In this document: in pieces, positions 16,612 to 24,141 of the stretch
Numbering within the stretch: position 1 is the stretch's first letter
Layout of the letters: the number at the start of each line of letters is the position of its first letter
Assembly: GCF_018476905.1 (NCBI RefSeq)
Contig: NZ_JAHCVK010000001.1
Coordinates: 496,001-560,000 of the forward strand
From: Geomobilimonas luticola
GTDB taxonomy: Bacteria > Desulfobacterota > Desulfuromonadia > Geobacterales > Geobacteraceae
Direction: 5' to 3'
Length of the DNA: 64,000 nucleotides
Notes under the pieces: generated by a model
Seen by the model: the letters and a program-made list of their open reading frames with translations, nothing else
Told to the model about the DNA's origin: nothing
The model's database searches: none
Position numbers and translations under genes: made by a program

Positions 16612-17382
16612 ATGGACACCGCGCCGGTTGTCATCCGCCAGGACCAGTACGAGACCGACACTCTGGCCGCCCAGTACTGCGATGCCCACTACGGGCCGGA
16701 CCACTTCGACGTGGCGAACTTTCCGGCCACCTGTGCCAGGATATGCCTGGAACTGATGGAAGGGCGCACGAAAGGTGCCGCTCTGGACGTGGGGTGCGCC
16801 GTGGGGCGGGGCTCCTTCGAACTGGCACGGGGGGGCTTCGAGCGGGTCACCGGACTCGATTTCTCCACCCGCTTCTTTCGACTGGCCGCCCGGATGCAGG
16901 AGGAGGGATACCTGCGTTTTGCCCTGCCCGAGGAGGGGGAAATCGTCTCCTTTCACGAAATCGGCCTTGTCGACCTGGGGCTGGCGGAGGTCCGGGATCG
17001 GGTGGCGTTCTTCCAGGCTGATGCCTGCAACCTTCCGGACAAGTTCGCCGGCTACGACTTGGTGCTGGCCGCCAATCTCATCGACCGGCTCTATGCGCCG
17101 CGCCGGTTCCTCACCACCATCCACGAGCGGATGAACCCAGGCGGTCTGCTGATAATCACCTCCCCCTATAGCTGGCTGGAGGAATTCACGAAACACGAGG
17201 ATTGGCTGGGAGGATACCGCGATGCCGGCGAGCCGGTCTGGACCCTGGATGGGCTGAAGGAGGCACTAGCGACCCGCTTCCGGATGGTCGGTGAGCCACG
17301 GGACATCCCCTTCGTGATCCGTGAGACCCGGCGCAAGTACCAGCACACCATCGCTGAACTGACGGCATGGGAGCTGGCATGA
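16612..17382 (+). CDS. OvoA C-terminal-type methyltransferase (putative 4-mercaptohistidine N1-methyltransferase)
   Basis: This 256-residue class I methyltransferase matches the C-terminal domain of ovothiol synthase OvoA. The signature runs through QYETDTLAAQYCDAHYG, the SAM loop ALDVGCAVGRGSFELAR (about 57-73), DLVLAANLIDRLYAPRRFL, ITSPYSWLEEFTK and the end motif PFVIRETRRKYQ. In OvoA this domain methylates N1 of 5-thiohistidine. Here it is stand-alone, without the sulfoxide-synthase or PLP lyase domains in the window. GGAGAG upstream sets ATG 16612. Acceptor and pathway are unknown. Confidence 0.82.
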   Translation: MDTAPVVIRQDQYETDTLAAQYCDAHYGPDHFDVANFPATCARICLELMEGRTKGAALDVGCAVGRGSFELARGGFERVTGLDFSTRFFRLAARMQEEGYLRFALPEEGEIVSFHEIGLVDLGLAEVRDRVAFFQADACNLPDKFAGYDLVLAANLIDRLYAPRRFLTTIHERMNPGGLLIITSPYSWLEEFTKHEDWLGGYRDAGEPVWTLDGLKEALATRFRMVGEPRDIPFVIRETRRKYQHTIAELTAWELA

Positions 17383-17613
17383 GGGGGCAGGGGTGAGATT
17401 GGCGCGTCGTGGACTGGTCTGGCACCGTACCAGGTTCGACGTTTTGACATATTTGTGCCACTACATTCAAGATGTGGGCTTTTCGGGTCTTACCAGTTGC
17501 CATCGAGGGAGTGAACGCCAGAATCACGTTGACGGCCGCTCTTCCGGGGTGCTATTCTTCCCCATTGCTGCGGCAAAGGTGCGGAAAATTTACTATCGTT
17601 CCGGAGGTGTTAC

Positions 17614-18603
17614 GTGCGTACAAGACTGAGCCTGGTGATCTTCCTTGCAGTTCCCCTCATACTGGTTTCTTCGGCCTTTGCCGCGGACTCGGCACAGCCC
17701 CTCATCGGGATATCGAAGATCGTCTCGCACCCGGCCCTGGATGCCGTTGAAAAGGGGATCCAGGACGAGCTCTCCGCCTTGAAGATCAACGCCCGGTACG
17801 ACCTGCAGAACGCCAACGGCGACGCCAATACTGCTGCCTCCATCGCCAACAAGTTCCAGTCGGAGAAGGTCAATCTTGCGGTCGGCATCGCCACCCCCAC
17901 TGCCCAGGCGCTGGTGAACACCCTGAAAACCACGCCGGTGGTCTACTCCGCGGTGACCGACCCGGTGAAGGCCGGGCTGGTCAAGTCCCTGACCCAGGGG
18001 GACAAGATGGTGACCGGCGTCTCCGACATGACTCCGGTGAAACAGCAGATCGAGCTGCTCCTCAAGATGAAGAAGGTGAAGCGGCTCGGCCACATCTACA
18101 CAAGCTCCGAAGAGAACGCGGTGGTGCTGGCGGGTGTGGTGAAGCAGGTCTGCAAGACCATGGGGATCGAGTTCGTGGAGACCACGGTCTCCAAGTCCGC
18201 CGAGGTGAAGCAGGCGGTCCAGTCCATCATCAGGCGGGTCGATGCCCTCTACATCAGTACCGACAACACGGTGGTCTCCGCCATGAGCGCCGTGACGGAC
18301 GTGGCGATGAAGAACAAGGTACCGGTCATGTCGGCCGACCCGAGCTCCGCCGAGTCCCATCCCGTCCTCGCCGCGTGGGGATTCGACTACTACAAGATGG
18401 GACGGGCCACTGGGAAGATGGTCGCCGAGATCCTCAAGGGGAAGAAGCCTGCGCAGATCCCGACCCGCTTCATGACCAAGGCTTCCGACGTGGACCTGCT
18501 GATCAACCTGGACGTGGCGAAGAAACTCGGCCTCACCGTCCCGAAGGATATCGTCAAGACCGCCAACAAGGTGGTGGAGAACGGCAAGCTGACGAAGAAA
18601 TAA
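17614..18603 (+). CDS. ABC importer substrate-binding protein (ABC_sub_bind / TrpX-like)
   Basis: The product is a 329-residue periplasmic binding protein with a signal peptide (LSLVIFLAVPLILVSSAFA, cleavage near residue 24). Its fold pattern (IGISKIVSHPALDAVEKGIQDEL, then NLAVGIATPTAQA and YSAVTDP) is that of the COG2984 family, whose characterised relatives bind tryptophan or other amino-acid-like ligands. GTG 17614 has CCGGAGG 8 bp upstream. The permease and ATPase follow, separated by a 267-bp gap containing a repeat. Confidence 0.88.
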   Translation: MRTRLSLVIFLAVPLILVSSAFAADSAQPLIGISKIVSHPALDAVEKGIQDELSALKINARYDLQNANGDANTAASIANKFQSEKVNLAVGIATPTAQALVNTLKTTPVVYSAVTDPVKAGLVKSLTQGDKMVTGVSDMTPVKQQIELLLKMKKVKRLGHIYTSSEENAVVLAGVVKQVCKTMGIEFVETTVSKSAEVKQAVQSIIRRVDALYISTDNTVVSAMSAVTDVAMKNKVPVMSADPSSAESHPVLAAWGFDYYKMGRATGKMVAEILKGKKPAQIPTRFMTKASDVDLLINLDVAKKLGLTVPKDIVKTANKVVENGKLTKK

Positions 18604-18613
18604 GGGCTGCTTT

Positions 18614-18852
18614 TAACCACGGAGGACACGGAGAACAACCGGAACATAGATTTAGCAGGGATGGACAGGATATACAGGGTTAAACCAGAATCCTGAAAAA
18701 CAGAATGGGACACGGATCACATCTGAAAAGGCGGATCAAACCATAATCTTCCAAGCATCAAGCCGTTTGCTTAGGTTGATCCGCCTTGATCTGATTTTTC
18801 CGCCTTTTCCGCGTTCCATTGCCTTTGCGTTTCTCCGTGTCCTCTGTGGTAA
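18614..18852. repeat. Composite intergenic repeat inside the ABC operon
   Basis: The outer ends are inverted copies: AACCACGGAGGACACGGAGA at the left and TCTCCGTGTCCTCTGTGGTA at the right. Inside are further segments (ACACGGATCACATCTGAAAA, GGCGGATCAA, TTGATCCGCC) that recur in modified form near 34198-34345 and 36173-36246. It separates the binding-protein gene from its permease and has no coding potential. Confidence 0.65.
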
Positions 18853-18870
18853 ATGTTTAAGAAGGATTCT

Positions 18871-19779
18871 ATGATCGAAGGTATTTTCGTTGAAGGACTC
18901 ATCTACGGCATCATGGTCCTGGGGGTGTTCATCTCCTTCCGGGTCCTGGATTTCCCCGACCTGACGGTGGATGGTTCGTTTCCCCTCGGGGCGGCCCTCA
19001 TGGCCCAGTGCCTCCTGTCGGGGGTGAACGGCTGGCTGGCGCTCCTCATCGCCTTCGCCGGCGGGATTATCGCCGGGTTCGTCACCTCCCTCATCCACAA
19101 CCACCTCAAGGTCCCCAACCTCCTGGCCGGCATCCTGACCATGACCATGCTCTACTCGGTCAACATCAGGGTGCTGGGGAACCGGGCCAACGTCCCCCTC
19201 CTCAACCAGGAGACAATCCTGACCCAGGTCACCGACCGACTGACCGGCATCGTCCCCGACGAGTACATCCTGCTGGTCTTCTTCGCCGTGGTCGCCCTTG
19301 TCATCAAGCTCCTGCTGGATGTCTTCTTCCGCACCGACCTGGGGATGACCATCGGCGCCATGGGGAACAACGAGCAGATGGTCATCTCCCAGGGGGTGAA
19401 CCCCAAGACCCTGAAATCCATCGGCCTCGGTCTCTCCAACGGGCTCGTCGCCCTCTCCGGCGCCTTCGCGGCCCAGTACCTCGGCTTCGCCGACGTGGGG
19501 CTCGGCCAGGGGATCATCATCTCCGGCCTGGCGTCGGTCATGATCGGCGAGTTCCTGATCATGAAGAGCAACCGGATCGGCGTCCTGACGTTCTGCGCGG
19601 TTCTCGGCTCCATCTGCTTCTATGCGGTCATGTACGTGGGACGCTACTACGGGTATCTCGTCAACATGACCCCCAACGACCTGAACCTGATCAAGGGGAT
19701 ACTGATCATCGTGCTGCTGATAATGACCCAGAGCAGGAAGCTGAAGAAATTTGCCGTCAAAGCCGTGGTGAAGAAATGA
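18871..19779 (+). CDS. ABC importer permease
   Basis: This 302-residue permease has 8-9 hydrophobic segments. It contains RVLDFPDLTVDGSFPLGAAL and GLSNGLVALSGAFAAQYLGFADVG, the signature of the COG4120 permeases that work with COG2984 binding proteins. ATG 18871 has GAAGGA 4 bp upstream; an earlier in-frame ATG at 18853 lies in the repeat and is unlikely. The stop overlaps the ATPase start as ATGA. Confidence 0.9.
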   Translation: MIEGIFVEGLIYGIMVLGVFISFRVLDFPDLTVDGSFPLGAALMAQCLLSGVNGWLALLIAFAGGIIAGFVTSLIHNHLKVPNLLAGILTMTMLYSVNIRVLGNRANVPLLNQETILTQVTDRLTGIVPDEYILLVFFAVVALVIKLLLDVFFRTDLGMTIGAMGNNEQMVISQGVNPKTLKSIGLGLSNGLVALSGAFAAQYLGFADVGLGQGIIISGLASVMIGEFLIMKSNRIGVLTFCAVLGSICFYAVMYVGRYYGYLVNMTPNDLNLIKGILIIVLLIMTQSRKLKKFAVKAVVKK

Positions 19780-20573
19780 TCGAGCTCAAGAACGTATCCA
19801 TGATCTTCAACCAGGGGACGGTGAACGAGAACCAGGCGATCTCCACCATCAACCTGAAAGTCAACGAGGGGGATTTCGTCACCGTCATCGGGAGCAACGG
19901 CGCCGGCAAGTCCACCCTCTTCAACCTCATCGCCGGCACCATCACCCCCACGGTCGGCTCCATCCACCTGAACGACCGGAACATCACCCGCGACCCGGAG
20001 TACAAACGGGCACAGTACATCGGCAGGATCTTCCAGAACCCGCTCCTCGGGACGGCGAGCAACATGAGCCTGGAAGACAACATGATGATCACCTACAGGA
20101 AGGGGTTCAAGTGGCTGAAGCGGAGCCTGAACCACAAGATGCGGGAGTTCTTCCGGTCGGAGCTGGTTCAGCTCAGGATGGGGCTGGAGGACCGGATGAA
20201 GGAGAACCTGGCCCTCTTCTCCGGCGGGCAGCGCCAGGCCCTGACCCTGCTGATGATGGTCCTCTCCCGTCCCGACCTGATCCTGCTGGACGAGCACACG
20301 GCGGCCCTCGACCCGAAGAACGCCGCCATCGTCCTGGAACTGACCAACAAGTTCATCCAGGAGTACAAGCTCACCGCCATGATGATCACCCACAACATGA
20401 GCCATGCCATCGAGTACGGCAACCGGCTCCTGATGATGGACAAGGGGGAGATCATCTTCGAGGCGGCGGGGGAAGAGAAGAAAGCCCTCACCGTGGAGAA
20501 GCTCATCGACAAGTTCCACCAGATCCGTCACAAGAGCTTCGAGAACGACCGGACCTTGCTGTCCGAGGAGTGA
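19776..20573 (+). CDS. ABC importer ATP-binding protein
   Basis: This 265-residue ATPase contains Walker A GSNGAGKST near residue 40, the signature LFSGGQRQAL near 145, Walker B LILLDEHTAALDP near 165 and the H-loop ITHNMSHA near 200. The LLDEHTAALDPK form is typical of COG1101, the partner of COG2984/COG4120. Its ATG overlaps the permease stop, so the two are translationally coupled. A terminator follows 30 bp after the stop. Confidence 0.93.
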   Translation: MIELKNVSMIFNQGTVNENQAISTINLKVNEGDFVTVIGSNGAGKSTLFNLIAGTITPTVGSIHLNDRNITRDPEYKRAQYIGRIFQNPLLGTASNMSLEDNMMITYRKGFKWLKRSLNHKMREFFRSELVQLRMGLEDRMKENLALFSGGQRQALTLLMMVLSRPDLILLDEHTAALDPKNAAIVLELTNKFIQEYKLTAMMITHNMSHAIEYGNRLLMMDKGEIIFEAAGEEKKALTVEKLIDKFHQIRHKSFENDRTLLSEE

Positions 20574-20601
20574 GGGTAGGCACCATCAGTGACGAAACGC
20601 G

Positions 20602-20629
20602 AAAGGCGGCCGATTGGCCGCCTTTTTTT
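20602..20629 (+). terminator. Terminator of the ABC operon
   Basis: AAAGGCGGCC and GGCCGCC pair over a GATT loop, followed by seven T. Confidence 0.92.
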
Positions 20630-20795
20630 ATGTGGGAAGGGAGGATTTGCATGGTTGTTTGTTTTTTCGATGCCACCCCGCTTACCGCTCATTTTGTTGA
20701 ATATTTTAATTTACAGGCTATCAGAGTTTGCGTATATTTTCGGCAATCTTCCCAATAGCACAGCACGCCCAACGAAAAAAGAACCCACTCATCAT

Positions 20796-20903
20796 ATGGC
20801 GTTAGCAGGCGGCACGTGGAATCCGGAGAAAAAATTGTGGCGGGTGCCGTTTGGGGTTATCCGGGGCGATACCGAACTGGAAGGAAGGATTGTGAAGGAT
20901 TGA
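20796..20903 (+). pseudogene. Short remnant of a hypothetical gene
   Basis: A 35-codon frame begins ATG-GCG and reads MALAGGTWNPEKKLWRVPFG, then ends LEGRIVKD. The G-x-W-x-P-x-K-x-L-W core looks like the C-terminus of a short hypothetical family I have seen in related genomes, without its N-terminal part. The surrounding 20640-21050 stretch is AT-rich and otherwise noncoding, so this reads as a relic at the edge of the accessory island. Confidence 0.3.
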
Positions 20904-20951
20904 AATTTGGAAGCAGAGGAACATGCCGGATAAGTAAAATGATGGGGCAAA

Positions 20952-21036
20952 GTTCCCAATATAAGTAACTTTTATGGTTTCCCATATTGGGAACATATTC
21001 CGTATATTAGGAACCGGTTACCTATATGGGGAACTA
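20952..21036. repeat. Cluster of GGGAAC/GTTCCC half-sites before the cassette
   Basis: Four related elements lie within 85 bp: GTTCCCAATATAAG (20952), GTTTCCCATATTGGGAAC (20977-20994, with TTCCCA/TGGGAA arms), TATTAGGAACCGGTTACCTA (21004-21023) and TATATGGGGAAC (21023-21034). They are inverted and direct variants of one AT-centred motif, as expected for an operator or iteron array. Confidence 0.5.
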
Positions 21037-21057
21037 CACCTAACCGGTCAATCACGA

Positions 21058-21064
21058 GTTAGGT
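21058..21064 (+). other. Integron-type core recombination site at cassette start
   Basis: GTTAGGT fits the GTTRRRY core site. A complementary ACCTAAC lies 13 bp upstream (21038-21044). The core is exactly complementary to ACCTAAC at 21788-21794 in the downstream attC, as required if the stretch 21059-21841 once circularised as a gene cassette. Confidence 0.6.
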
Positions 21065-21081
21065 AGATAGGAGAAAAATGA

Positions 21082-21783
21082 ATGACGGGACACCAATTAC
21101 TTAAGTCTCAACGTAACGAAGTTTTCTTACTAATTCAGGGTGCTGACCTTGAACCAGCGGCGTTCCAATGGGAAACAGTGAATAGTCTACATGAAAGCAG
21201 ACTCAGTGTGCCACGCCTTGTCTACGTACCATCCGGAGATTACTTTCACTTCGATTTAGTTAAAGGGAAGCATTGGTGTCAATATTCCCCAGGCGAAGAT
21301 GTGCTAGTAGAAAGTCAGTATCCGGGAAGTTGGGACTATCAACTGAGTTATTTTAGCAATAACTGGCTAAGAAATCTAAAACGGGAATTGGAAACACCCG
21401 ACATGTGGACAGCGATTGCTGGTGAAAGTGCTTTACTGCTGGGCACGGTAGTCGTTGAGGATGAAACCAATAGTCTGTTTAGTCCATCAGAGCGCGAGCA
21501 TATATCTCGGAGTTTGAATGAAATACGCGCATACATTGAATCAACGCATTTGGTTTCTGAAGCAAGGGTTGGATTTGTTGAAGAACGCCTCCAATATCTT
21601 GAAGAAGCCGCTTCTAGAATGGGCAGGAAAGACTGGTTCAATTTGGCATATGGTGCACTTATTAATATTGTCGTCGGGGCAGCACTTGCTCCCGAAGCAG
21701 CGAAAGACCTACTCCGACTTGCAGGCACTGCTCTTGCTTGGGTGCTTGGCGGGCAACCAGCCCTTTTAGCCCCGGGTAGATAA
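21082..21783 (+). CDS. Integron cassette ORF, unknown function
   Basis: This 233-residue protein is encoded by AT-rich DNA unlike its neighbours. It starts 18 bp after the cassette core site, with TAGGAG upstream, and stops 4 bp before the attC, the tight packing seen in gene cassettes. The N-terminal two thirds are soluble and contain aromatic-rich strands (SGDYFHFDLVKGKHWCQYSPGED, YPGSWDYQLSYFSNNW). The middle is helical (SPSEREHISRSLNEIRAYIE). The C-terminus holds two hydrophobic stretches (LINIVVGAALAPEA, AGTALAWVLGG) that may insert in a membrane. No family is recognised and no function is assigned. Confidence 0.8.
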   Translation: MTGHQLLKSQRNEVFLLIQGADLEPAAFQWETVNSLHESRLSVPRLVYVPSGDYFHFDLVKGKHWCQYSPGEDVLVESQYPGSWDYQLSYFSNNWLRNLKRELETPDMWTAIAGESALLLGTVVVEDETNSLFSPSEREHISRSLNEIRAYIESTHLVSEARVGFVEERLQYLEEAASRMGRKDWFNLAYGALINIVVGAALAPEAAKDLLRLAGTALAWVLGGQPALLAPGR

Positions 21784-21787
21784 GACA

Positions 21788-21847
21788 ACCTAACCAGGTG
21801 GCGGCACACAGGCGCTAACGCGCTGGTGCGCCCCCACGCCGTTGGAT
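21788..21847 (+). other. attC site of an integron gene cassette
   Basis: The 60-bp imperfect palindrome has the canonical parts. R'' is ACCTAAC (21788-21794). A 5-bp spacer follows, then L'' GGCGGCAC (21800-21807) with one extrahelical G relative to L' GTGCGCC (21826-21832). A central hairpin (CAG-gCGC/GCGCTG) and R' GTTGGAT (21841-21847) complete it. R'' is perfectly complementary to the core GTTAGGT at 21058, which identifies the two ends of one cassette. Confidence 0.75.
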
Positions 21848-21855
21848 AAATCTAA

Positions 21856-22150
21856 ATGAAGTTGATTCCCATTCCTCCAAGATCAATAAGAAGCTGTGGC
21901 CTCATGCGCGAAGACAAGGCCATGAGAAAGGCGAAATAAGGATAATCGGTTACTACTCGAAACAAGATGGGCTTGACTGCGTGTGGCTGGTAACTAAGAC
22001 TGGAACTATGACTGGACTACAGATCATGAATGGCTGTACGAGAAATTTGAGGTGCTTGAATACTCAGACGAGACCGATCTTTCCGGAGAGCAAAGGGACG
22101 ATATTCAAGAGCTGAATGAAGAGCAGATTGAGAAATTTAGACATCAATAG
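21856..22150 (+). pseudogene. Decayed second cassette-like gene
   Basis: Directly after the attC, a conserved-looking protein can be read only by switching frame. One frame gives INKKLWPHARRQGHEKGEIR and then IIGYYSKQDGLDCVWLVTKTG to about 22005. A second frame continues WNYDWTTDHEWLYEKFEVLE, then YSDETDLSGEQRDDIQELNE, to TAG at 22148. The ATG at 21856 is in a third frame, so at least two frameshifts separate start and end. The intact family looks like a small cassette-borne protein of unknown role. Confidence 0.6.
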
Positions 22151-22161
22151 ACATGGCGGGC

Positions 22162-22194
22162 AAAAGAAAAGATCAGCCATCGGCATGGCTGATC
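22162..22194 (-). terminator. Terminator of the toxin-antitoxin operon
   Basis: GATCAGCCAT-cggc-ATGGCTGATC is a perfect 10-bp stem. On the minus strand it is followed by TTTTCTTTT, directly after the antitoxin stop. Confidence 0.85.
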
Positions 22195-22207
22195 CACTCC
22201 AAGGATA

Positions 22208-22519
22208 CTAGGCAGCCAGCAGTTCTTTTATAATCTCCGGTTTCTTGATGGCAATAGTGATGAGAGACTTTGCCGCCCCGGAAGGGGTACGACGCCCTTG
22301 CTCCCACTCCTGTAGAGTTCGGAGCGACACACCAAGCATTTTTGCGAATTCGCTCTGAGAAAGACCGATCTTTTGTCGGGCTGAAGCTATAGGCGAAACT
22401 TCCAGGGTGGAAACACGTCCGACCCTGCCGGCCTTGATGTCTCGAACAGCCTGGAGCAGTTCTTCGCCTATGTTTCGCTTTGCATCACGTTCAAGCAGTT
22501 TTTTTTCATCGAGCGACAT
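22208..22519 (-). CDS. Antitoxin with XRE-type HTH (HigA/NadS-like)
   Basis: This 103-residue protein carries a helix-turn-helix of the XRE class at about residues 48-90 (ARQKIGLSQSEFAKMLGVSLRTLQEWEQGRR). That form, with LQEWEQGRRxPSGAA, is typical of HigA/NadS antitoxins paired with RelE-fold toxins. It should neutralise the upstream toxin and repress the shared promoter at 22833-22860. Its start overlaps the toxin end by 14 bp, so expression is coupled. Confidence 0.87.
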   Translation of the reverse strand: MSLDEKKLLERDAKRNIGEELLQAVRDIKAGRVGRVSTLEVSPIASARQKIGLSQSEFAKMLGVSLRTLQEWEQGRRTPSGAAKSLITIAIKKPEIIKELLAA

Positions 22520-22826
22520 GTTCCATCTCCTCCTTTAGAGCTTTGAGAATGTGTCCGGGAATGCTGTCAACAGCGCTTTTAGCATAGATAAGGAGTAACC
22601 AAATCTCGCCGGCTTCTGAACGGGCAAAATAAAGAACCCTGACGCCGCCGCTCTTGCCGGTGCCGCGACGGCTCCAGCGAACTTTGCGGACTCCGCCGGA
22701 ACCGCGCACCACATCGCCTGCGTCTGGGGTGGCAGCGAGGAACGCCTGAAAAACCCGATATTCGTCGTCAGTCAGATAATCATGAATCTGTTTGGTAAAT
22801 AGCGGTGATTCGACGAACGTGACCAT
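22506..22826 (-). CDS. RelE/HigB-like toxin
   Basis: This protein of about 106 residues has the RelE-type toxin pattern: ESPLFTKQIHDYLTDDEYRVFQAFL, then RKVRWSRRGTGKSGGVRVLYF and IWLLLIYAKS. The family cleaves mRNA at the ribosome. The frame begins at ATG 22844, but the -10 at 22833-22838 places the transcript start at about 22826, the first base of the internal ATG. The mRNA is therefore probably leaderless and starts with MVTFVESPLF. Toxin-first order is HigBA-like. Confidence 0.87.
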   Translation of the reverse strand: MVTFVESPLFTKQIHDYLTDDEYRVFQAFLAATPDAGDVVRGSGGVRKVRWSRRGTGKSGGVRVLYFARSEAGEIWLLLIYAKSAVDSIPGHILKALKEEMEHVAR

Positions 22827-22832
22827 AGAGTC

Positions 22833-22860
22833 AATATACGGCATTGACGTATAAAGTCAA
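22833..22860 (-). promoter_or_regulatory. Toxin-antitoxin promoter with embedded operator
   Basis: On the minus strand, TTGACT (22855-22860) and TATATT (22833-22838) are 16 bp apart. The -35 lies in the inverted repeat TTGAC-gtataaa-GTCAA (22844-22860), a plausible antitoxin binding site. Confidence 0.65.
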
Positions 22861-23072
22861 TCTGATTTTTTTTGCAGAGAAGACTGCTGGATACCATCAG
22901 TCACCCAAATCTTGAAAGGTAGCTCACAGCGAGAGGGGTGGTAAGCTCACGTGCGAGCTTGTCGGTCATCGAGTTCATTTGTTGGGGAGCGCTGTAACAT
23001 TTCTTACTGGTGAGATTGAGATCTAGCGAGTCCCTGTCAACGGCGCAGCCATTGGCATTACAGGAGAGAGCC

Positions 23073-24023
23073 TTGGAGAAAACGCTGCAACTGTGCTACC
23101 CGGTTGTTACCCTTGACGGCAAAGAGCTGCTTCCCGTCGGCACCTCCCTGACACCGGAGACCATGGCGGAACTGGCCCGGTCGGCGCGGACGGAAACGTT
23201 TCCCCGCATGCGGCTGATGGAGTACGGCACGATCGCCGAAGACCTGCGCAGCTTCATGGAGCAGCCACCCTATTGCCATATCTTTTCCAGGCCGGCACGT
23301 ACAAAAGCCATTTTCGATTCGCTGCAGCAGGTCGAATTTGTCCACCCCCTGCTGGACATCTACGGCTACTTCAAGGCCCACGACCCCTATACCTACCGCC
23401 ACATCCTGACGGTTTTCGCCCTGTCGCGGCTGCTGGCCCAGGACTTCTTCGACGACCGGAATGAGCTGTCCCGAGAGCTTGCGGCGGCTTCGAACCATGA
23501 TTTCGGCAAAATCTGCGTGCCGCTGGGAGTCCACAAGAGATCGACCCCCCTGAGCGAGCACGAACGGATGCAACTGAGCCATCATGCCGCGGCGGGCTAT
23601 GTCCTGCTGAGTTATTATCTGATGGACCCGAACCATCCGGCGGCGATTACCGCCCGTGATCATCATGAACGGTGTGACGGCTCGGGTTATCCACGCGGGA
23701 TTGCACTGCAGAACAGAGTTGTGGAGATCGTGGCCGTCAGCGACATGTTCGACGCGCTCATCTCCCCCCGCCCCTATCGACCCCACTCCTACGATCTGCG
23801 CACGGCCATGGAGGAACTCACCGTGCTGGCGCACAAAGGTGCCGTCAGTGCCGACGTGGTACGCGCCCTGATAGGCTGCAACCGGAAAAACCAGCCCCAT
23901 TACACGGAGTGCACCCTTTCCCATGAACAGCGCGGCACCCCTCCGCCCGACAACCTCTACCTTGGGGCAATCCCCTGCTCCTACGAGTCCGACGGCAATC
24001 CGGATGGAGATCCCAAGGCATGA
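23073..24023 (+). CDS. HD-GYP domain protein (putative c-di-GMP phosphodiesterase)
   Basis: This protein of about 316 residues has an uncharacterised N-terminal region (1-105) and an HD-GYP domain. It contains HDPYTYRHILTVFALS, SNHDFGKICVPLG (HD plus GK), the HHAAAGY region and DHHERCDGSGYPRGI, the extended signature that gives the family its name. Such enzymes open cyclic di-GMP. There is no signal receiver or membrane segment, so the N-terminal region may be the sensor. The frame opens at GTG 23010, but CAGGAGAG before TTG 23073 gives the better start. Confidence 0.88.
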   Translation: MEKTLQLCYPVVTLDGKELLPVGTSLTPETMAELARSARTETFPRMRLMEYGTIAEDLRSFMEQPPYCHIFSRPARTKAIFDSLQQVEFVHPLLDIYGYFKAHDPYTYRHILTVFALSRLLAQDFFDDRNELSRELAAASNHDFGKICVPLGVHKRSTPLSEHERMQLSHHAAAGYVLLSYYLMDPNHPAAITARDHHERCDGSGYPRGIALQNRVVEIVAVSDMFDALISPRPYRPHSYDLRTAMEELTVLAHKGAVSADVVRALIGCNRKNQPHYTECTLSHEQRGTPPPDNLYLGAIPCSYESDGNPDGDPKA

Positions 24024-24082
24024 TTCCCGGAGCAGGTGGCTGACCCGATAGCACCTGCCCCATGAATCCTTGTATTCAGAAA

Positions 24083-24110
24083 TTGAACTATTCGGGAAAA
24101 ATTGTATAGT
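24083..24110 (+). promoter_or_regulatory. Promoter of the selenoprotein rhodanese gene
   Basis: TTGAAC (24083-24088) and TATAGT (24105-24110) are 16 bp apart, 31 bp before the start codon. Confidence 0.6.
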
Positions 24111-24141
24111 TGCTCCTATCACCCTGAAAGGAGGAAGGATA

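Noticed and set aside
17393-17629. 78-codon frame between the methyltransferase and the ABC binding protein
   Set aside because: No SD, basic low-complexity composition, and it overlaps the start of a clear gene.
22150-23000. Second attC enclosing the toxin-antitoxin genes
   Set aside because: The expected R'' (ATCCAAC) and a fitting hairpin are absent between 22150 and 23000, so the toxin-antitoxin pair is not called a cassette.
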